From the NCBI GenBank assembly GCA_963556255.1, contig OY744613.1, forward strand, positions 46,409,546 to 46,473,545: a stretch of 64,000 nt of DNA, read 5' to 3'. The position numbers were made by a program, and so were the translations under genes. This document shows positions 50,494-61,527 of this stretch, piece by piece. Within the stretch, counting starts at the first letter, position 1; the number at the start of each line of letters is the position of its first letter. The DNA comes from Allolobophora icterica. Lineage: Eukaryota; Annelida; Clitellata; Crassiclitellata; Lumbricidae. Below the pieces are notes generated by a model. That model was not told the origin of the DNA. It did no database searches and saw only the letters and a program-made list of their open reading frames with translations.

Positions 50494-52144
50494 TACAGCT
50501 ACAACCATCGATAATGCGAAGCACATGAAGCTACCTGTGTGAAGTTAGTAAGAGCCACTTATGTTAATTTGAAGGTACTTACATGCTTACTTTGACACTG
50601 TAGTGGCATTTTATCAACTACAGCATAAATCATGGTCTACTATTACTTAATCTCTATGGCTACTTTGCGTTGAGTTTTCCAATAATAACAATGTTGTAAA
50701 TTACCTCGTGAATCTTATTTGAGATCAAGTTCCGTCACCGGAGTCTTATCATGTACGCCGTTTATCGAAGGCTGCTAATCCGGACTAACACTATTCAGGA
50801 CTTAGGCCTAGGCGAATAACTTATGTATCGCTCATGCACATAGGTCTGATTATTCAAATAGAGCACTGGCTTATCTCGGAAGTATTGGCCTGTTGTTGGA
50901 CTGTGGTCCCTAAACTGTCGAGGTTAATCTATCAACAACCAAAGCGACTCAGCTACGCTGCTCAAGAAGGATGGATATGACCTAAGCAATTGTGCTGTCT
51001 TCGAACTACAAATATGAAGAATTAAAAGCTTAATTTTGTTACATTTTAGTATAACTTTGGAAAGCATGTTAACCTAGCAGTCCTACTCGTTTAATTTTTT
51101 TTTAGAGATCCAAGGTCGGGCCTCAACAACTACTAGACTTTTAGGCAAAATGGAGCAACATGTTAGAAATGTTTTGATTCGTTTTACCTATAAATCACTT
51201 TTGAGTAGGTATGAATTCAGCAAAGGGCCCTACAGTTTCTTATACGCGGGATCTGAGCCCATTTCATTCTCGGATTTTCCATTTATATTTTAAAAGACGT
51301 CCACCAAACCTGTAGAAGAACGCCAGATTTTTTTCATTCTCTGAGTTTCAATTTATGTTGGATGTAAATTTTTTGAAAGCTGTGGAGTCAAGTGGACTTC
51401 AGGCTCAAAAATAGCTCTTCCTAGTTTATACAATGACAGTCTAAATATAACTTATTACGTAGACATGTTTGTACCAATCTTCTCTGCATTGAAAGTAACA
51501 GGGAAGTAGAGTTCTAGAAGAAACAGGAAGACATGCGTAGTACACACATTTACGAACACAATGTCATGCTCATGAACAGTTCATATGATTTAGCCACTAG
51601 TGCTCACGGAAACCCGAATAAATATCAATATGAATCTTTTGGTTCCGCGCCAGCTGGACGTATACAAGGATACATAATAATTATGGCGAAGATCATATTC
51701 CAGGTGTGAACGGGATTCACGGTGACTTTTACCCCCGCACATCCTCTGTTTCGCTGGTTTTCAGTGCAGAGAACAAACGTTAGTAAAATATCAAGCTAGG
51801 CTATGACTTTCTAAGCCACTTAGCGTTTTTTCCTTTATTCATTGACGTAAGTGTTCATGGGGACATTCAACTTTAGCTCATCGACAACAAATACAGAGGT
51901 TGTGGTTTTAGACTCATCGATTTCATAACTAAATTTCTCTACATATTAGGCTATGAGACTGTATCTCTAAATTGAGCAGATAAAAACATGTATCCGTCAA
52001 CTAACAATTCTAAATCATACACTATCACATCACTCGAACGTGAATGATTTTTGCACTGTTACACTCGTTTGTCGTTCTTCTTGCCGTATTTTACGCAAAG
52101 AAGCAAATCTGTATTGCCACCTTCCGAAAAACAGGAATGGGTTA
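50494..52144. other. intergenic, nothing recognised
   Basis: AT-rich DNA downstream of the receptor gene. I saw no further Ig exon, repeat array or terminal inverted repeat. Confidence 0.45.
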
Positions 52145-52463
52145 GTGTTTAATCTAGTCCCCCTCTTCTCGGGGGGGGGGTCAAGGTTTGTGGGGGTCCA
52201 ACGAGCGTCCGAAATTTTGAAATTTTTGAATTTCCCCCAAAAACTTTTATGACTTTTTTAGGAATTCGTCTCAGAAAAATTTGAAGACCTTTTTTATGAA
52301 TTGGTCTCAGAAAAATTTTATGACCTTTTTGGGGGAATTTCATCTCACAATTTCAACATCAACAACTCAAAGCTATTATTTTATTTTTATTTCTCTGGTC
52401 TCGGGGGGGGGACATAAATCCTGGGGGGAAATTTCGCCCCCAAAAGGTGTCTAGATTAAACAC
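52145..52463. mobile_element. MITE with 13-bp inverted ends
   Basis: GTGTTTAATCTAG (52145-52157) and its exact complement CTAGATTAAACAC (52451-52463), each followed inward by C/G-rich tracts (GGGGGGGG). The interior has about three 45-bp repeats containing CAGAAAAATTT and TATGACCTTTTT. Related repeats occur at 53250-53370. Confidence 0.65.
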
Positions 52464-52711
52464 AACCGTCTTGCTCATAAAACTGAAATGAAGTCGAAAA
52501 CTAGGGCCCTATGGGCAACTAGAATTATTACGATTTTTCTATTGCTTCCATGAATGTGACCATAGATTAATGTCTCGTGCGTTTTCTTATAACAGCGCGA
52601 AATAATTCATTAGAGTGGATATTTAGCGTATGTATCCTAGAATCTCACCCGATCAATTCATTGAAAAATGAGCAGGGCCGAGGCCATATACGGTCGCTAT
52701 AGAAAATCGCG

Positions 52712-52752
52712 TGCATTTACATTTACATTTACATTTACATTTACATTTACCT
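52712..52752. repeat. (CATTTA)n microsatellite
   Basis: About seven hexamer units of ACATTT. Confidence 0.9.
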
Positions 52753-52914
52753 TGGCCTTGGCCTTATTTATTTGCATTTTAACCCGCCATCTATCGAATG
52801 CCACAGAAAAGTATTTGTAGGCTATTTTGCAATCGGAATGAAGTGCTAGCGACATCATTTCCTGAACATAACATCGCAATGGGACGTCGGAAAGGCAGAC
52901 CTCTTCTTTGCCTT

Positions 52915-52990
52915 CTGATGATGATGATAACGAAAATTTATATGGCGCCGTCACGCGGCCATACCGCTACAACGGCGCCTCACAACTCCT
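52915..52990. repeat. LINE/SINE tail remnant
   Basis: GATGATGATGATAACG then TTTATATGGCGCCGTCACG and AACGGCGCCTCACAACTCC resembles the microsatellite plus TTTATATAGCGCC tails of the LINEs here, in a more diverged form. Confidence 0.4.
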
Positions 52991-53214
52991 AGCGGGCAGG
53001 ATATCTGATCTCTGAACTGACGATGCACAGACGCAACACTCGTGTAGGTCGAGTGTGGATCGCAACAGGAGACAGTTTCCTTTGCTCGAGTGCAAATCTA
53101 CTTTACAGATGATGAGCATGGTTTAAAATTTATTATTTTGTAAACTATAAGAACGATTTTAAATGGATTCTTTACTCGGTGTACAATCAATGAAAAAGAA
53201 TGATGTATGGGTGT

Positions 53215-53520
53215 CAGGAGCGTAGCCAGACTTGAATTCAAGAGGTGGCAAAAAAATCTTGAAAAAATTCGGTGACCTTTTTTGGGAGATTCTGTCAAGA
53301 AATTGATGACTTTTTTGGGAATCTCCTGTCAAAAAATTTGATGACCTTTTTATGGGGATTTCTTCTAAAATTTCTTGTCTTGGACCAGGATTCACCGTTC
53401 AAGAGCGTTCAAGGGGAGGCAAAATCTAGGTGCAGGGCTATAACCCAAGGAAAAATTTTAAATTTATAAAACCAAGAGGAGGCAACTGTCTCCTCTTGCC
53501 TCAATGTAGCTACGCCTATG
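53215..53520. mobile_element. hAT-like MITE
   Basis: Left CAGGAGCGTAGCCAG, right (reverse complemented) CATAGGCGTAGCTAC. Flanking octamers ATGGGTGT and ATGTTAGT match at six of eight positions. The interior has tandem GATGACCTTTTTTGGGA repeats also seen in the MITE at 52145. Confidence 0.6.
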
Positions 53521-53591
53521 ATGTTAGTAAATAAATGGGTCCTTGCTGTGGCGTTGCAAGAGAGTTTCGAAGCATTGCATCCTCCTCGTCG

Positions 53592-53609
53592 TCGTCATCA
53601 TCATCTTCG

Positions 53610-53661
<52 letters not shown>

Positions 53662-53675
53662 GATCATCATCACCA
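53592..53675. repeat. (ATC)n microsatellite
   Basis: Trinucleotide tract with a few CAC and CGT interruptions; the overlapping His-rich frame is an artefact. The rest of 53521-54410 shows nothing recognisable. Confidence 0.93.
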
Positions 53676-54410
53676 CCACCATCAGTTCCTGACGCCAGTC
53701 ATTTTAGGGCGACGAGTAAGATTAATTATTTCCATTGTCCTGGGTCATTTCCCAGTCCAGCTGTCCCTCCATATTAGTCCATGTCCCTTTAATGTCGGAA
53801 TTTGTGTTGTCCTAATGACTTATGCTGTCTGTGTTTCTCTTTCCATCGAACTTTGAATGTAACGCATTGCATGGAAGTCTGTCAGCTTGCAGTCGTTCTA
53901 CATGTCCAAACCATCGGTGTCATGCTTTGCCTATTGGAGTTGTCTTTTGTGATCAGTCCTAGTTTTCTGTATTGTTTGAATACCCGAAAATTATGCTAGC
54001 CAACTCATTTCTGCGGTGAGATTTACTTTCTCATGCTACTTTCGCATTGTCAGCATTTTGGACCAAGAAAAGTGAGTGCTTTCCAACGATTTCTTATAAG
54101 TCATGTCACCTTATGAACTATGACATATTAAAGGTTAAGACCGTTTTCCCAAATCATGATCGCTTTCTTCCGTTTGACAGTGATGGCTTCCATGGTCAAG
54201 ATTAAAGGAGACCAAGGACATGACCCCCGAGGTCAAGGACAGAAAGAGGCCAAGATAAAGTGACACAAAATATCGGTTGATCGATTATGTTTACGTGTAA
54301 TTTAAATAATTGTCGCAACATTAAGAACAAGATATTGCTAGTATTGTTAAATAAATACGTAAGTTTTATTCATTATCATATAATTATTTAATTAGGCTAT
54401 ATAACGTATA

Positions 54411-55391
54411 GCCTAATGAAACAGAACTCTAACCCCTCAATTACGGAGACACTGACAATTTCAGAATCAAGAAAGGGGTGAGGCAGGGATGCATCTTGTC
54501 TCCATTCCTGTTTAACCTATATGCTGAAAGAATAATGAGAAATGCAGAACTGGAGGGGGCAATTGAGGGAGTAAAAATCGCTGGAAAGACACTGAATAAC
54601 CTTAGACACGCAGATGACACAACATTAATGGCAAAAAGAAAAGAGGATCTGGCAGAACTGATAAGAAGGGTCAGGAGAGAAAGTGACAAAGCTGGTTTAT
54701 ACTTCAACATAAAGAAGACAAAGGTCATGACAACAGCAGATTGGGATAGTTTTGAGATAGACGGAGAGGAAATAGAGGTGGTAGAAAGCTTCACTTTCCT
54801 AGGATCACTGGTTGGAAAGGAGGGAAAGTGTGATCCAGAAATAAAACGAAGGATTGCTATAGGGAAAGCTGCAATGACCGGACTGGAAAAGATATGGAAA
54901 GACAAACATGTGAGCATAGAAACAAAAAAAAGGCTCGTGAGAGCACTAGTCTTTCCTACGGTACTGTACGGTTGCGAGACGTGGACAATGACAAAGAACA
55001 TGGAAAATAAGGTTAACGCTTGTGAAATGTGGATATGGAGGAAGATGCTGAGAATATCTTGGACTGAGAAAAGAACGAACGAATCAATACGAGAGGAGAT
55101 TGGAGTTGAGAATGAAGAGTCGTTAAAACAAACTGCGACAAGAATGAAGCTGAGGTTCTTTGGACATGTTATGCGATCTGATGGTCTGGAGAAGGAAATG
55201 ATGCTGGCGTGTGGTGAGGGGAGGAGAAGACAGGGTCGCCCAAGGAGGAGATGGATGGATGAGATACAAGATGTAACTGGCATGAATTTGGCGGAATTAA
55301 GGGACTTGTCATCGAATAGGAAACAATGGAGTGTGTTCACCAGGACGATCGCTAGAGCTCCACGAGCTGACAGCACAAGGTGACAAGGTGA
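54411..55391 (+). mobile_element. 5'-truncated RTE (BovB-like) LINE, open frame kept
   Basis: The 11-bp duplication TATAACGTATA is perfect at 54400-54410 and 55392-55402. Coding runs from NYGDTDNFRIKKGVRQGC (about 54439) through RHADDTTLMAKRKEDLAEL, where HADD stands in for the usual YADD, to the C-terminal RAPRADSTR and TGA at 55381. Domains are RT palm second half, thumb and the FFGHVMR / GRPRRRW C-terminal region. The endonuclease and first half of RT are missing through 5' truncation. The 3' end is GGTGACAAGGTGAT in both this and the 37578 copy. At protein level the shared part differs at only a few positions. Confidence 0.9.
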
Positions 55392-55629
55392 TATAACGTA
55401 TATAATATTATATGGGAATATGACGATGATATAGATGATCATAATGATGAGGACAAGAACAAGAATCAACAACTAACGACCACCACAACAATCACCACAA
55501 CAACCACAGCAATAATAATACTAATAATACTAATAGTAATACTAATAGTCATAGGCGTAGACTTTGGTGGGCAGCCGGGGCATTAGATATATCGTGTTGG
55601 GCACTTCGCTTCTCGACCAGAGGGGAGCT

Positions 55630-55865
55630 CTTGGTCCCACGTGCTCGTTCTTTTACTAGGCAGCGCCGGGCTTTCTCGTTGTGGGTCCCCCACTTGGAAT
55701 GGGCTCCTGCTGAACTCTGCCTACTACTTCTGAGAAATTTGCCTGCTTCACATAAATTACTCCAAGTCTTTCTTTTTTAGCCGTGGCTGATATGGTTAGC
55801 GCTCCTGTTACCCGGTAACCTGAAGGAGCGCTATATAAATTCTCTGAATGAATGAATGAACGAAT
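55630..55865 (+). pseudogene. LINE ORF2 C-terminus with 3' tail and (GAAT)n
   Basis: Reads PRARSFTRQRRAFSLWVP and HKLLQVFLF, the end of an L2/CR1-like ORF2. Then come TTAGCCGTGG, GGAGCGCTATATAAATTCTC and TGAATGAATGAATGAA. Same tail design as at 8672, 34941 and 49560 with yet another microsatellite. Confidence 0.6.
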
Positions 55866-55989
55866 AAATGAACAAATATATTGCATATTAACTTTACCTA
55901 AACTAAACCAATGACACTGCAATGTAAAATCATGGATTAAATTTTCAGAATTAAATATTTTCGTTGTCCTCAAATGAATTATTAGGCCT

Positions 55990-56211
55990 ACTATCGGGGT
56001 CCATTTGGACCCCAACACCTCACGTGTATTATTGTCTCATACCAGGCCCCACAAGTGGTGTGGAATTTTCTATTTTGCAGGGATTATTCCTTGCTATAAA
56101 TGATGAAAAGTCATAAAATTTCAGTTTCTTAAGTGCATGGCATCCCTGCTTTTTATTTGAGTGAAAAGGCGCTTGGGGTCCATATGGACCCCAACATACT
56201 ACGAGGGTTAA
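55990..56211. mobile_element. small piggyBac-type MITE, left end worn
   Basis: The right end is CCCTCGTAGTATGTTGGGG (reverse complement) with TTAA at 56208-56211. A perfect 22-bp palindrome centred on GGGGTCCATATGGACCCC lies at 56173-56194, and its partner GGGGTCCATTTGGACCCC is at 55996-56013. No intact left TTAACCC is visible. Confidence 0.6.
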
Positions 56212-56377
56212 TATAAATCTGCAATTGCCGTTGTGAACAATTCTTTTCAGACATATCTATCGAAAGAAATCACCTGTTTGAATGACTAATAGTTGTCACA
56301 TACCGTTTGTTGAGTACTTAAGAGTGAAAGAAATTTCCACGGATGGTGACGAAAAGGTACATTAAGTTAAAACTCAT

Positions 56378-57016
56378 TTAACCCTCGAGTGCCCAAGGAA
56401 TTTTTTGGTACACGAATGTCCAAAGGGGTCCGACCGGACCCGGGTTTCTCATTGTAATATCTGAAGAAGGGGTTGGAATATTGTAACGGAATTTGGCTTG
56501 TTATAATCCAAATAAAATTTGCAATCGACTGATATATGGTATTTCACAAAAGCGCCACCTGGTGAAACTTGATTTCAACTTCAATACTCGTTTGTAGTGT
56601 TTTACAATTTCAGGATTTCCGATTTTTCACAGGTATTCAATTGTACGGATGTTACTTTGGCCTGTATAACCTCGAATAGACAGCAGACCATACAGTAGAT
56701 CAAACTGTATTACACTCAGCGTTGAATTCGACGTCCAATGATGCCTAATAACGTACGTTGACCAATTTATATCTCGGCTGGTAAACCATGTGCCAGTATG
56801 ACCATCAACAGCATATCTTGGGGTTTCCTTGGTATATGCTATGGTTGTGGGCTACAGGGTGGGAGAATAATTACGCAAAGTATATCATACAAAGCCAAAC
56901 TGATGGCTTTAGGATGTCCTGAAACCATTTTTACAATTTCATAGCCATTCTAAAGTTATCCGTCGAATAGCGGGATTGGGGTCCCGTCGGACCCCCCTTG
57001 GGCATTCAAGGGTTAA
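56378..57016. mobile_element. piggyBac-type MITE
   Basis: TTAA at 56378-56381 and 57013-57016. Ends CCCTCGAGTGCCCAAGG and CCCTTGAATGCCCAAGG (15 of 17). Palindromes GGGTCCGACCGGACCC (56426-56441) and GGGTCCCGTCGGACCC (56979-56994) are near the two ends. Non-coding. It abuts minus-strand LINE RT sequence on the right. Confidence 0.85.
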
Positions 57017-57129
57017 CTTAATTATTTAAGATGTCGTGGTCGACTGTGTCGAATGCTTCCTATATATCAAGTAGTAAAAGAAGCGTCAGTTGGCCTGAAT
57101 CTATAGCATTTGCTATGTCCCAGAACACT
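57017..57129 (-). pseudogene. LINE RT palm fragment between two piggyBac elements
   Basis: On the minus strand: DIANAIDSGQLTLLLLLDI, a stop, then EAFDTVDHDIL, the first RT motif of L2/CR1-like ORF2. It continues the LINE at 58448-59230, from which it is split by the element at 57130-58447. Confidence 0.75.
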
Positions 57130-57249
57130 TTAACCCTCATCCGAACAAGGGGGTCTGGCCAGACCCCCTGCATATATTTGTTGCATAACTTTTATAAATG
57201 TTATATTTTTTTTCAAAACGCTTACGTGACTTTGTTGCTATATTGTTGA

Positions 57250-57534
57250 GCAACAACGAGTGCATCTAAACAACCAAATAGACTGAGTGCTGAGGAGACA
57301 CTGAAGATAATACTGGCTGAGACTAATGATGACAGTTTTGACAGTGACAGCGATTACGACGAATGTGAATGTGACGAGATGCCAATACCCAAAGAGCAAC
57401 TTTCAGATGTTTCTGATGATGAAAATAACGTTGAAATTGGCGATAATGATGAACACGATGATGATACTGGTCCTGAAAGTGATGATAACGCTGACGAAAC
57501 TGTTGACACTGATGACGCTGATAGACATGAATAA
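57250..57534 (+). pseudogene. piggyBac transposase acidic N-terminus
   Basis: Frame without an ATG at its start: KQPNRLSAEETLKIILAETN, DDSFDSDSDYDECECDE, MPIPKEQLSDVSDDENNVEI and more Asp/Glu-rich sequence ending DDADRHE and TAA. An A-E-L-I-L start followed by a long acidic run is typical of piggyBac transposases and parallels the frame at 32180-32665. The stop comes just before the Ig piece, which is in another frame. Confidence 0.7.
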
Positions 57535-57535
57535 C

Positions 57536-57643
57536 ATGAGCAACCCGACCATTCAGGCGATGTACAATGGAACCTATCGTTGCACATCATCCAACGCATA
57601 CGGCGGAAATAGAAACAACGCAACGATTTCTCTCGATGTGTCC
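57536..57643 (+). pseudogene. captured immunoglobulin-domain fragment
   Basis: Reads MSNPTIQAMYNGTYRCTSSN then AYGGNRNNATISLDVS. This is the second half of an I-set-like Ig domain: the Y-C motif around the second cysteine (NGTYRC), the SNAYGG turn and the last strand (ATISLDV). It has no place in a piggyBac transposase. It does not match any of the four domains of the upstream receptor closely, so the donor is another Ig gene. No splice site frames it convincingly. Confidence 0.65.
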
Positions 57644-57829
57644 AGGCTGTGCTCGGTTGCACAATGTAATAAAAGAGAATGTGGCTACTGAACAACACAG
57701 ATTGGGAGATGAAGAAAAATTTCAAACGGTGCTTCCTCTTGTATCAGCTTGAGAGGTCTCTAATAACGGTGGATCACTATCAGAAAAAGCAAGCCACAAG
57801 CAGGCGCAGTGCGGCGTGCAATCTTGGCT

Positions 57830-58030
57830 GCCGGATTTCGGATCGTTGCTCAGCAGAAGAAGGAAGAGGAGGGTATAAAATGATGATGCTAACTATGTGG
57901 CAAGAAGAACAGAAAAACACAATACAGATGCTGCACATGCTACAAACCACTGTATCAATGTTCTTCTGCTTCTGCTCCACAGTACACATGATCAATGCAA
58001 GCAAGACAGTGCCACGACTTACTGACTAAA
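57830..58030 (+). pseudogene. decayed piggyBac cysteine-rich C-terminus
   Basis: In one frame (57905-57967) reads KNRKTQYRCCTCYKPLYQCS, close to the RK-Y-C-C-PLC pattern of the family's C-terminal domain. Preceding Cys pairs and following ARQCHDLLTKFHAYNN are in shifted frames. Confidence 0.55.
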
Positions 58031-58447
58031 TTTCATGCTTACAATAACAATTTATTTCATTATGTTTGTGAGATATTTTCTAGAGAACAGTCATGTAGCA
58101 TTTGAACATAGCAGCAATCAGTACTAATTTTACTAGAATAATGGTGTCTTCATTTTTGATTTTAATTTTATAGATAGACTATCATTGAGTGGATCAAACC
58201 TTTACGACAGACTGTCACAGAATAATGTAATTGAATATTTAGTTTCACATTCATCGTAGACATGATTTATTTAGCATGGAGAGACTAATACATTTTTATG
58301 TCTTGTTAATCTAATGACATTAATTTTAGCAAAATTGACATATAAAATACACTATTACCTATGAAGAGACTATATCAAAAGAGGGGGTCTGGCCAGACCC
58401 CCTTGTTCAAATTAAATTGCATCTTGGCATGTTCGGATGAGGGTTAA

Positions 58448-59335
58448 AGAGCGCAGTCTCAGTGAAATGACCACGCCTGTTGGCAGACTGAAACAGCGGA
58501 AGAAGTCGAGATTCATTTAGGTACTCGGTCAGCTGGTGGTTAGCAATACGCTCAAGTACTTTTGATATGAACGTTAGATTTGAGACCGGTCTAAAGTTCG
58601 CCGGTGACGATTCATCGGCTCCGGCTTTCTTAAAGAGTGTCTTCACCGTTGGGTGTTTTCATTTGGACGGGAAACGGAAAATGGCAAAAGAATGATCGAA
58701 TATCCAAGCTACGCAAGGTGCCAGCAGCGAAGCCGCTTCCTTTATCAACCACACTGGAAGTGTGTCAAGAGAGCACTGTTTCGCTGGTGATGAAGCAGTG
58801 ACTTTAATTACATCTTCCGTGGTGATCGGGAAGAACTCGCACATGCCTAGGGTTGAGCAACAATTACTGAAAATTGCCTCATTTGCGTCTGATGTCGATG
58901 CTCGGATGTCAGCGACTTCTGTATCCATGTTGTCATGATAAATAGCAGCAGAGAAGGACCCAGCGTGGCAGAGTTTTGGCAGCTGGTTCACGAACTGCCA
59001 CACATGACACTAATTTGAATCCGCCGACTTGATTTTCGACTTGCAGTAATCAGTGGCCATCTGATGGGACAATTTCCTAGCCGCACGTAGGGCTGTTCGC
59101 CAGGCTTGCTTATCCTATACCCCAGACGCGTCGCCATGACAACGCCGGACCAGACGTCGAGCCTTCCGCCTAGCCTCACGGCATTCGTTGTCAAACCAAG
59201 ATTGATGAGGACACTCCCGCACAGTGAAGTATAGCGACGACAGAAGTAGGAGACCGAGTTTAGATAGCTGCTGCATAGTGCCGAACCAGATCAGCTGGGT
59301 CTGAAAAGTGTTAAGGTCAAGTCGATTTGATGACA
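58448..59335 (-). pseudogene. rearranged L2/CR1-like LINE, interrupted by piggyBac
   Basis: Minus strand. 59335-59230 carries an RT thumb piece (SNRLDLNTFQTQLIWFGTMQ). It jumps to sequence that belongs upstream of RT: PHQSWFDNECREARRKARRL (59215-59150), then NQLPKLCHAGSFSAAIYHDN, TTEDVIKVTASSPAKQCSLD and TLPVWLIKEAASLLAPCVAW. Then ANFRPVSNLTFISKVLERIA and LLPLFQSANRRGH lead to 58448. The RT palm continues beyond the piggyBac insertion at 57129-57017. The misplaced thumb piece shows a join between two LINE fragments near 59225. Confidence 0.75.
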
Positions 59336-59566
59336 TGTATGTATGTATGTATGTATGTATGTATGTATGTATGTATGTATGTATGTATGTATGTATGTAT
59401 GTATGTATGTATGTATGTATGTATGTATGTATGTATGTATGTATGTATGTATGTATGTATGTATGTATGTATGTATGTATGTATGTATGTATGTATGTAT
59501 GTATGTATGTATGTATGTATGTATGTATGTATGTATGCATGTATGTATGTATGTATGTTCGTTTAT
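59336..59566. repeat. (ATGT)n microsatellite
   Basis: About 57 tetranucleotide units, nearly perfect; the Tyr-Val-Cys-Met frames over it are artefacts. Confidence 0.98.
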
Positions 59567-59655
59567 TCAAAGAATGAAGTTCTTGTAACAGAGAATCAAT
59601 GGATCCCTTCCACCAAAAGATGACAAGAATTTCATCCCGCGCCTTCTATGTAGAA

Positions 59656-60904
59656 CAGCGTTTCCCAAAGTGGGTTCCGCGGAACCCAAGGGTTCCGCGG
59701 GGTGAACACAAGGGTTCCGCGAACAGTTTTAATTTAAAAGAATTTTCATTGAGAAATTTAATTGGAATAAAACATTTCAAACAGTTTTTAGAATTACACA
59801 AAAGTTTTATAAAAGTTTAAAACTTCCGTCAGTCGTTTTGCATTTTTCCCCCATTGAGCAATAACCCGAACTTTCAATGCTCTAGCCATCCAGTTTTTAT
59901 ATAGAATTATAGATTATAGAGGTCACTGCAGGTTCCGGTACCTATGTAGATCAGAGCTGTAAGTCTGAATAGTGACGTAGCCATCTTTGTTATCGTTACC
60001 TCGACGAACGAATCCGAACATGATTTAACGCAGAAGTTTTTAAAAAGTACAGCTTAGTCTGATAATCGTACAACAGTATTAGCAATTTTTTTTAACTTGC
60101 TGGTATAAAAGTCTTACATAGAGCGTTGGCTCAAGGAGGGAAATTTAAGGGTTCTAGGCTTATGTTCAAACTAGTAATGTGGACTGTTAAGAGTTTTTAG
60201 GTCAAAGTTAGTTGAAATGGATTGTGTTCTCGACCAAAACATTCGTTCAAATTGCAGATCATATTCAATACTTTCCTTCCATATAGGCCTGGGGTGATAT
60301 TAATTAAATTCGAAACCCATTCGAAGTAGCCGAAAACCAGTAAACTTTTTAAAAAGATTATGAACTTCTTATTAAGATAACGTATGACTCGAAAGTGAAG
60401 CAGGCTTTAACTGAACTTTCATTAATCAGTTTCTCGATCGAGCTAATTAATGAAACCCCACTGTCGTGAAATGTGCAGTTATCGTGCATCTGCCATTTGC
60501 CACCTGACATGAGAATCTAACTTTCTAGCATAAAACCATATATAAAAAGATGTTAACGAGAAAAAACAAAATCACTGTACACATATTAAAACCATGCACT
60601 CCCAATATTGTGCTCTATAAGTCTTGGTCGTAAAAACTCTACACTTTAACATTTCATATAAGAGAAAATAAATTGTTTAAAAAAAAACTGCTTATTGCAT
60701 TGTATTCGGATATTTATAAAGCGCTTCCAGCGGGAGGGCCATTCAGAAGCGCTAAATGGGTGTGTACTGTGTATTTAGTTAAGCCTATGTTAGTATGCTT
60801 CCCAAGCGCTACGTATGTCTCAATACGTTTAGTTCAGGTTGGGGTTCCGTCATAATATGAAAAGATGAGAAGGATTCCGTGGCCAAAAAGTTTGGGAAAC
60901 GCTG
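59656..60904. mobile_element. hAT-like element, non-coding
   Basis: Ends CAGCGTTTCCCAAAGTGGG and, reverse complemented, CAGCGTTTCCCAAACTTTTT, followed inward by GGGTTCCGCGG-type repeats on the left and GGTTCCGTC on the right. TIRs fit Charlie-like hAT elements; I could not confirm a matching 8-bp duplication. A LINE tail remnant (60690-60770, TTTATAAAGCGCTTCC) sits inside. Confidence 0.7.
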
Positions 60905-61527
60905 CCGCTAGCACATACATTTCTTTGTCATAGCACTGGAAATATATACCTTATGATTTATTACTCTATTATTACTATTATCGCATTAAGACTGTTGTAA
61001 GTTGTGATGCGGTCATCCTTCGTTGATTTATAATAAACGAATAATATATATAAACGAAGAGAAAGGTCACGATCTGTGGATCTGTGTCCACATTTCATGT
61101 GACGCTGTACTGAATATTCATGAACCGCTCGCCAAGGCGACCAATTGTTTCGGCTTAATAATAGTAATGGCTTAATTGTGACGTCACTGGCTCTGGCAGC
61201 TTCCAAAATAATAATCAATATTCATGACCAACGACGATGTTTACAAATGTATTTGAAAAGGTAAGACTTCAGTTTCGCATTTAATCGCAACACTTTCGAA
61301 TGGATGACGATCGGACACGATCCTGTTGTTAAAAAAAACTTCGCCAAGCTAGAGAATGTAAATAGAATATGTTTCTCGCAAAACATTGTTATGATAACAT
61401 TTTCACAAATTTTTAAACTATGAAGGTCACAATAAATTTCACGTCTTGGGACGGGCAACCATCTAGTAAATAAATAAATAAATATATATATAAAAAATCA
61501 CCAGACAGTATATATATATATATATCC
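60905..61527. other. intergenic, nothing recognised
   Basis: AT-rich stretch with a short (TA)n run at about 61505-61524, right before the next element. Confidence 0.45.

Larger units (their letters stand above)
57130..58447 (+). mobile_element. internally deleted piggyBac element carrying an Ig-domain fragment
   Basis: TTAA at 57130-57133 and 58444-58447. Perfect 14-bp ends CCCTCATCCGAACA. The perfect 20-bp palindrome GGGGGTCTGGCCAGACCCCC occurs near both ends (57149-57168, 58383-58402). Contents: an acidic transposase N-terminus (57250-57534), an Ig-domain piece (57536-57643) and a decayed cysteine-rich C-terminus (about 57830-58030). It is inserted in a minus-strand LINE. Confidence 0.87.

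Noticed and set aside
59336..59566. A CRISPR-like or satellite array
   Set aside because: Simple tetranucleotide repeat without spacers; all regular arrays in the window are microsatellites or minisatellites in animal DNA.
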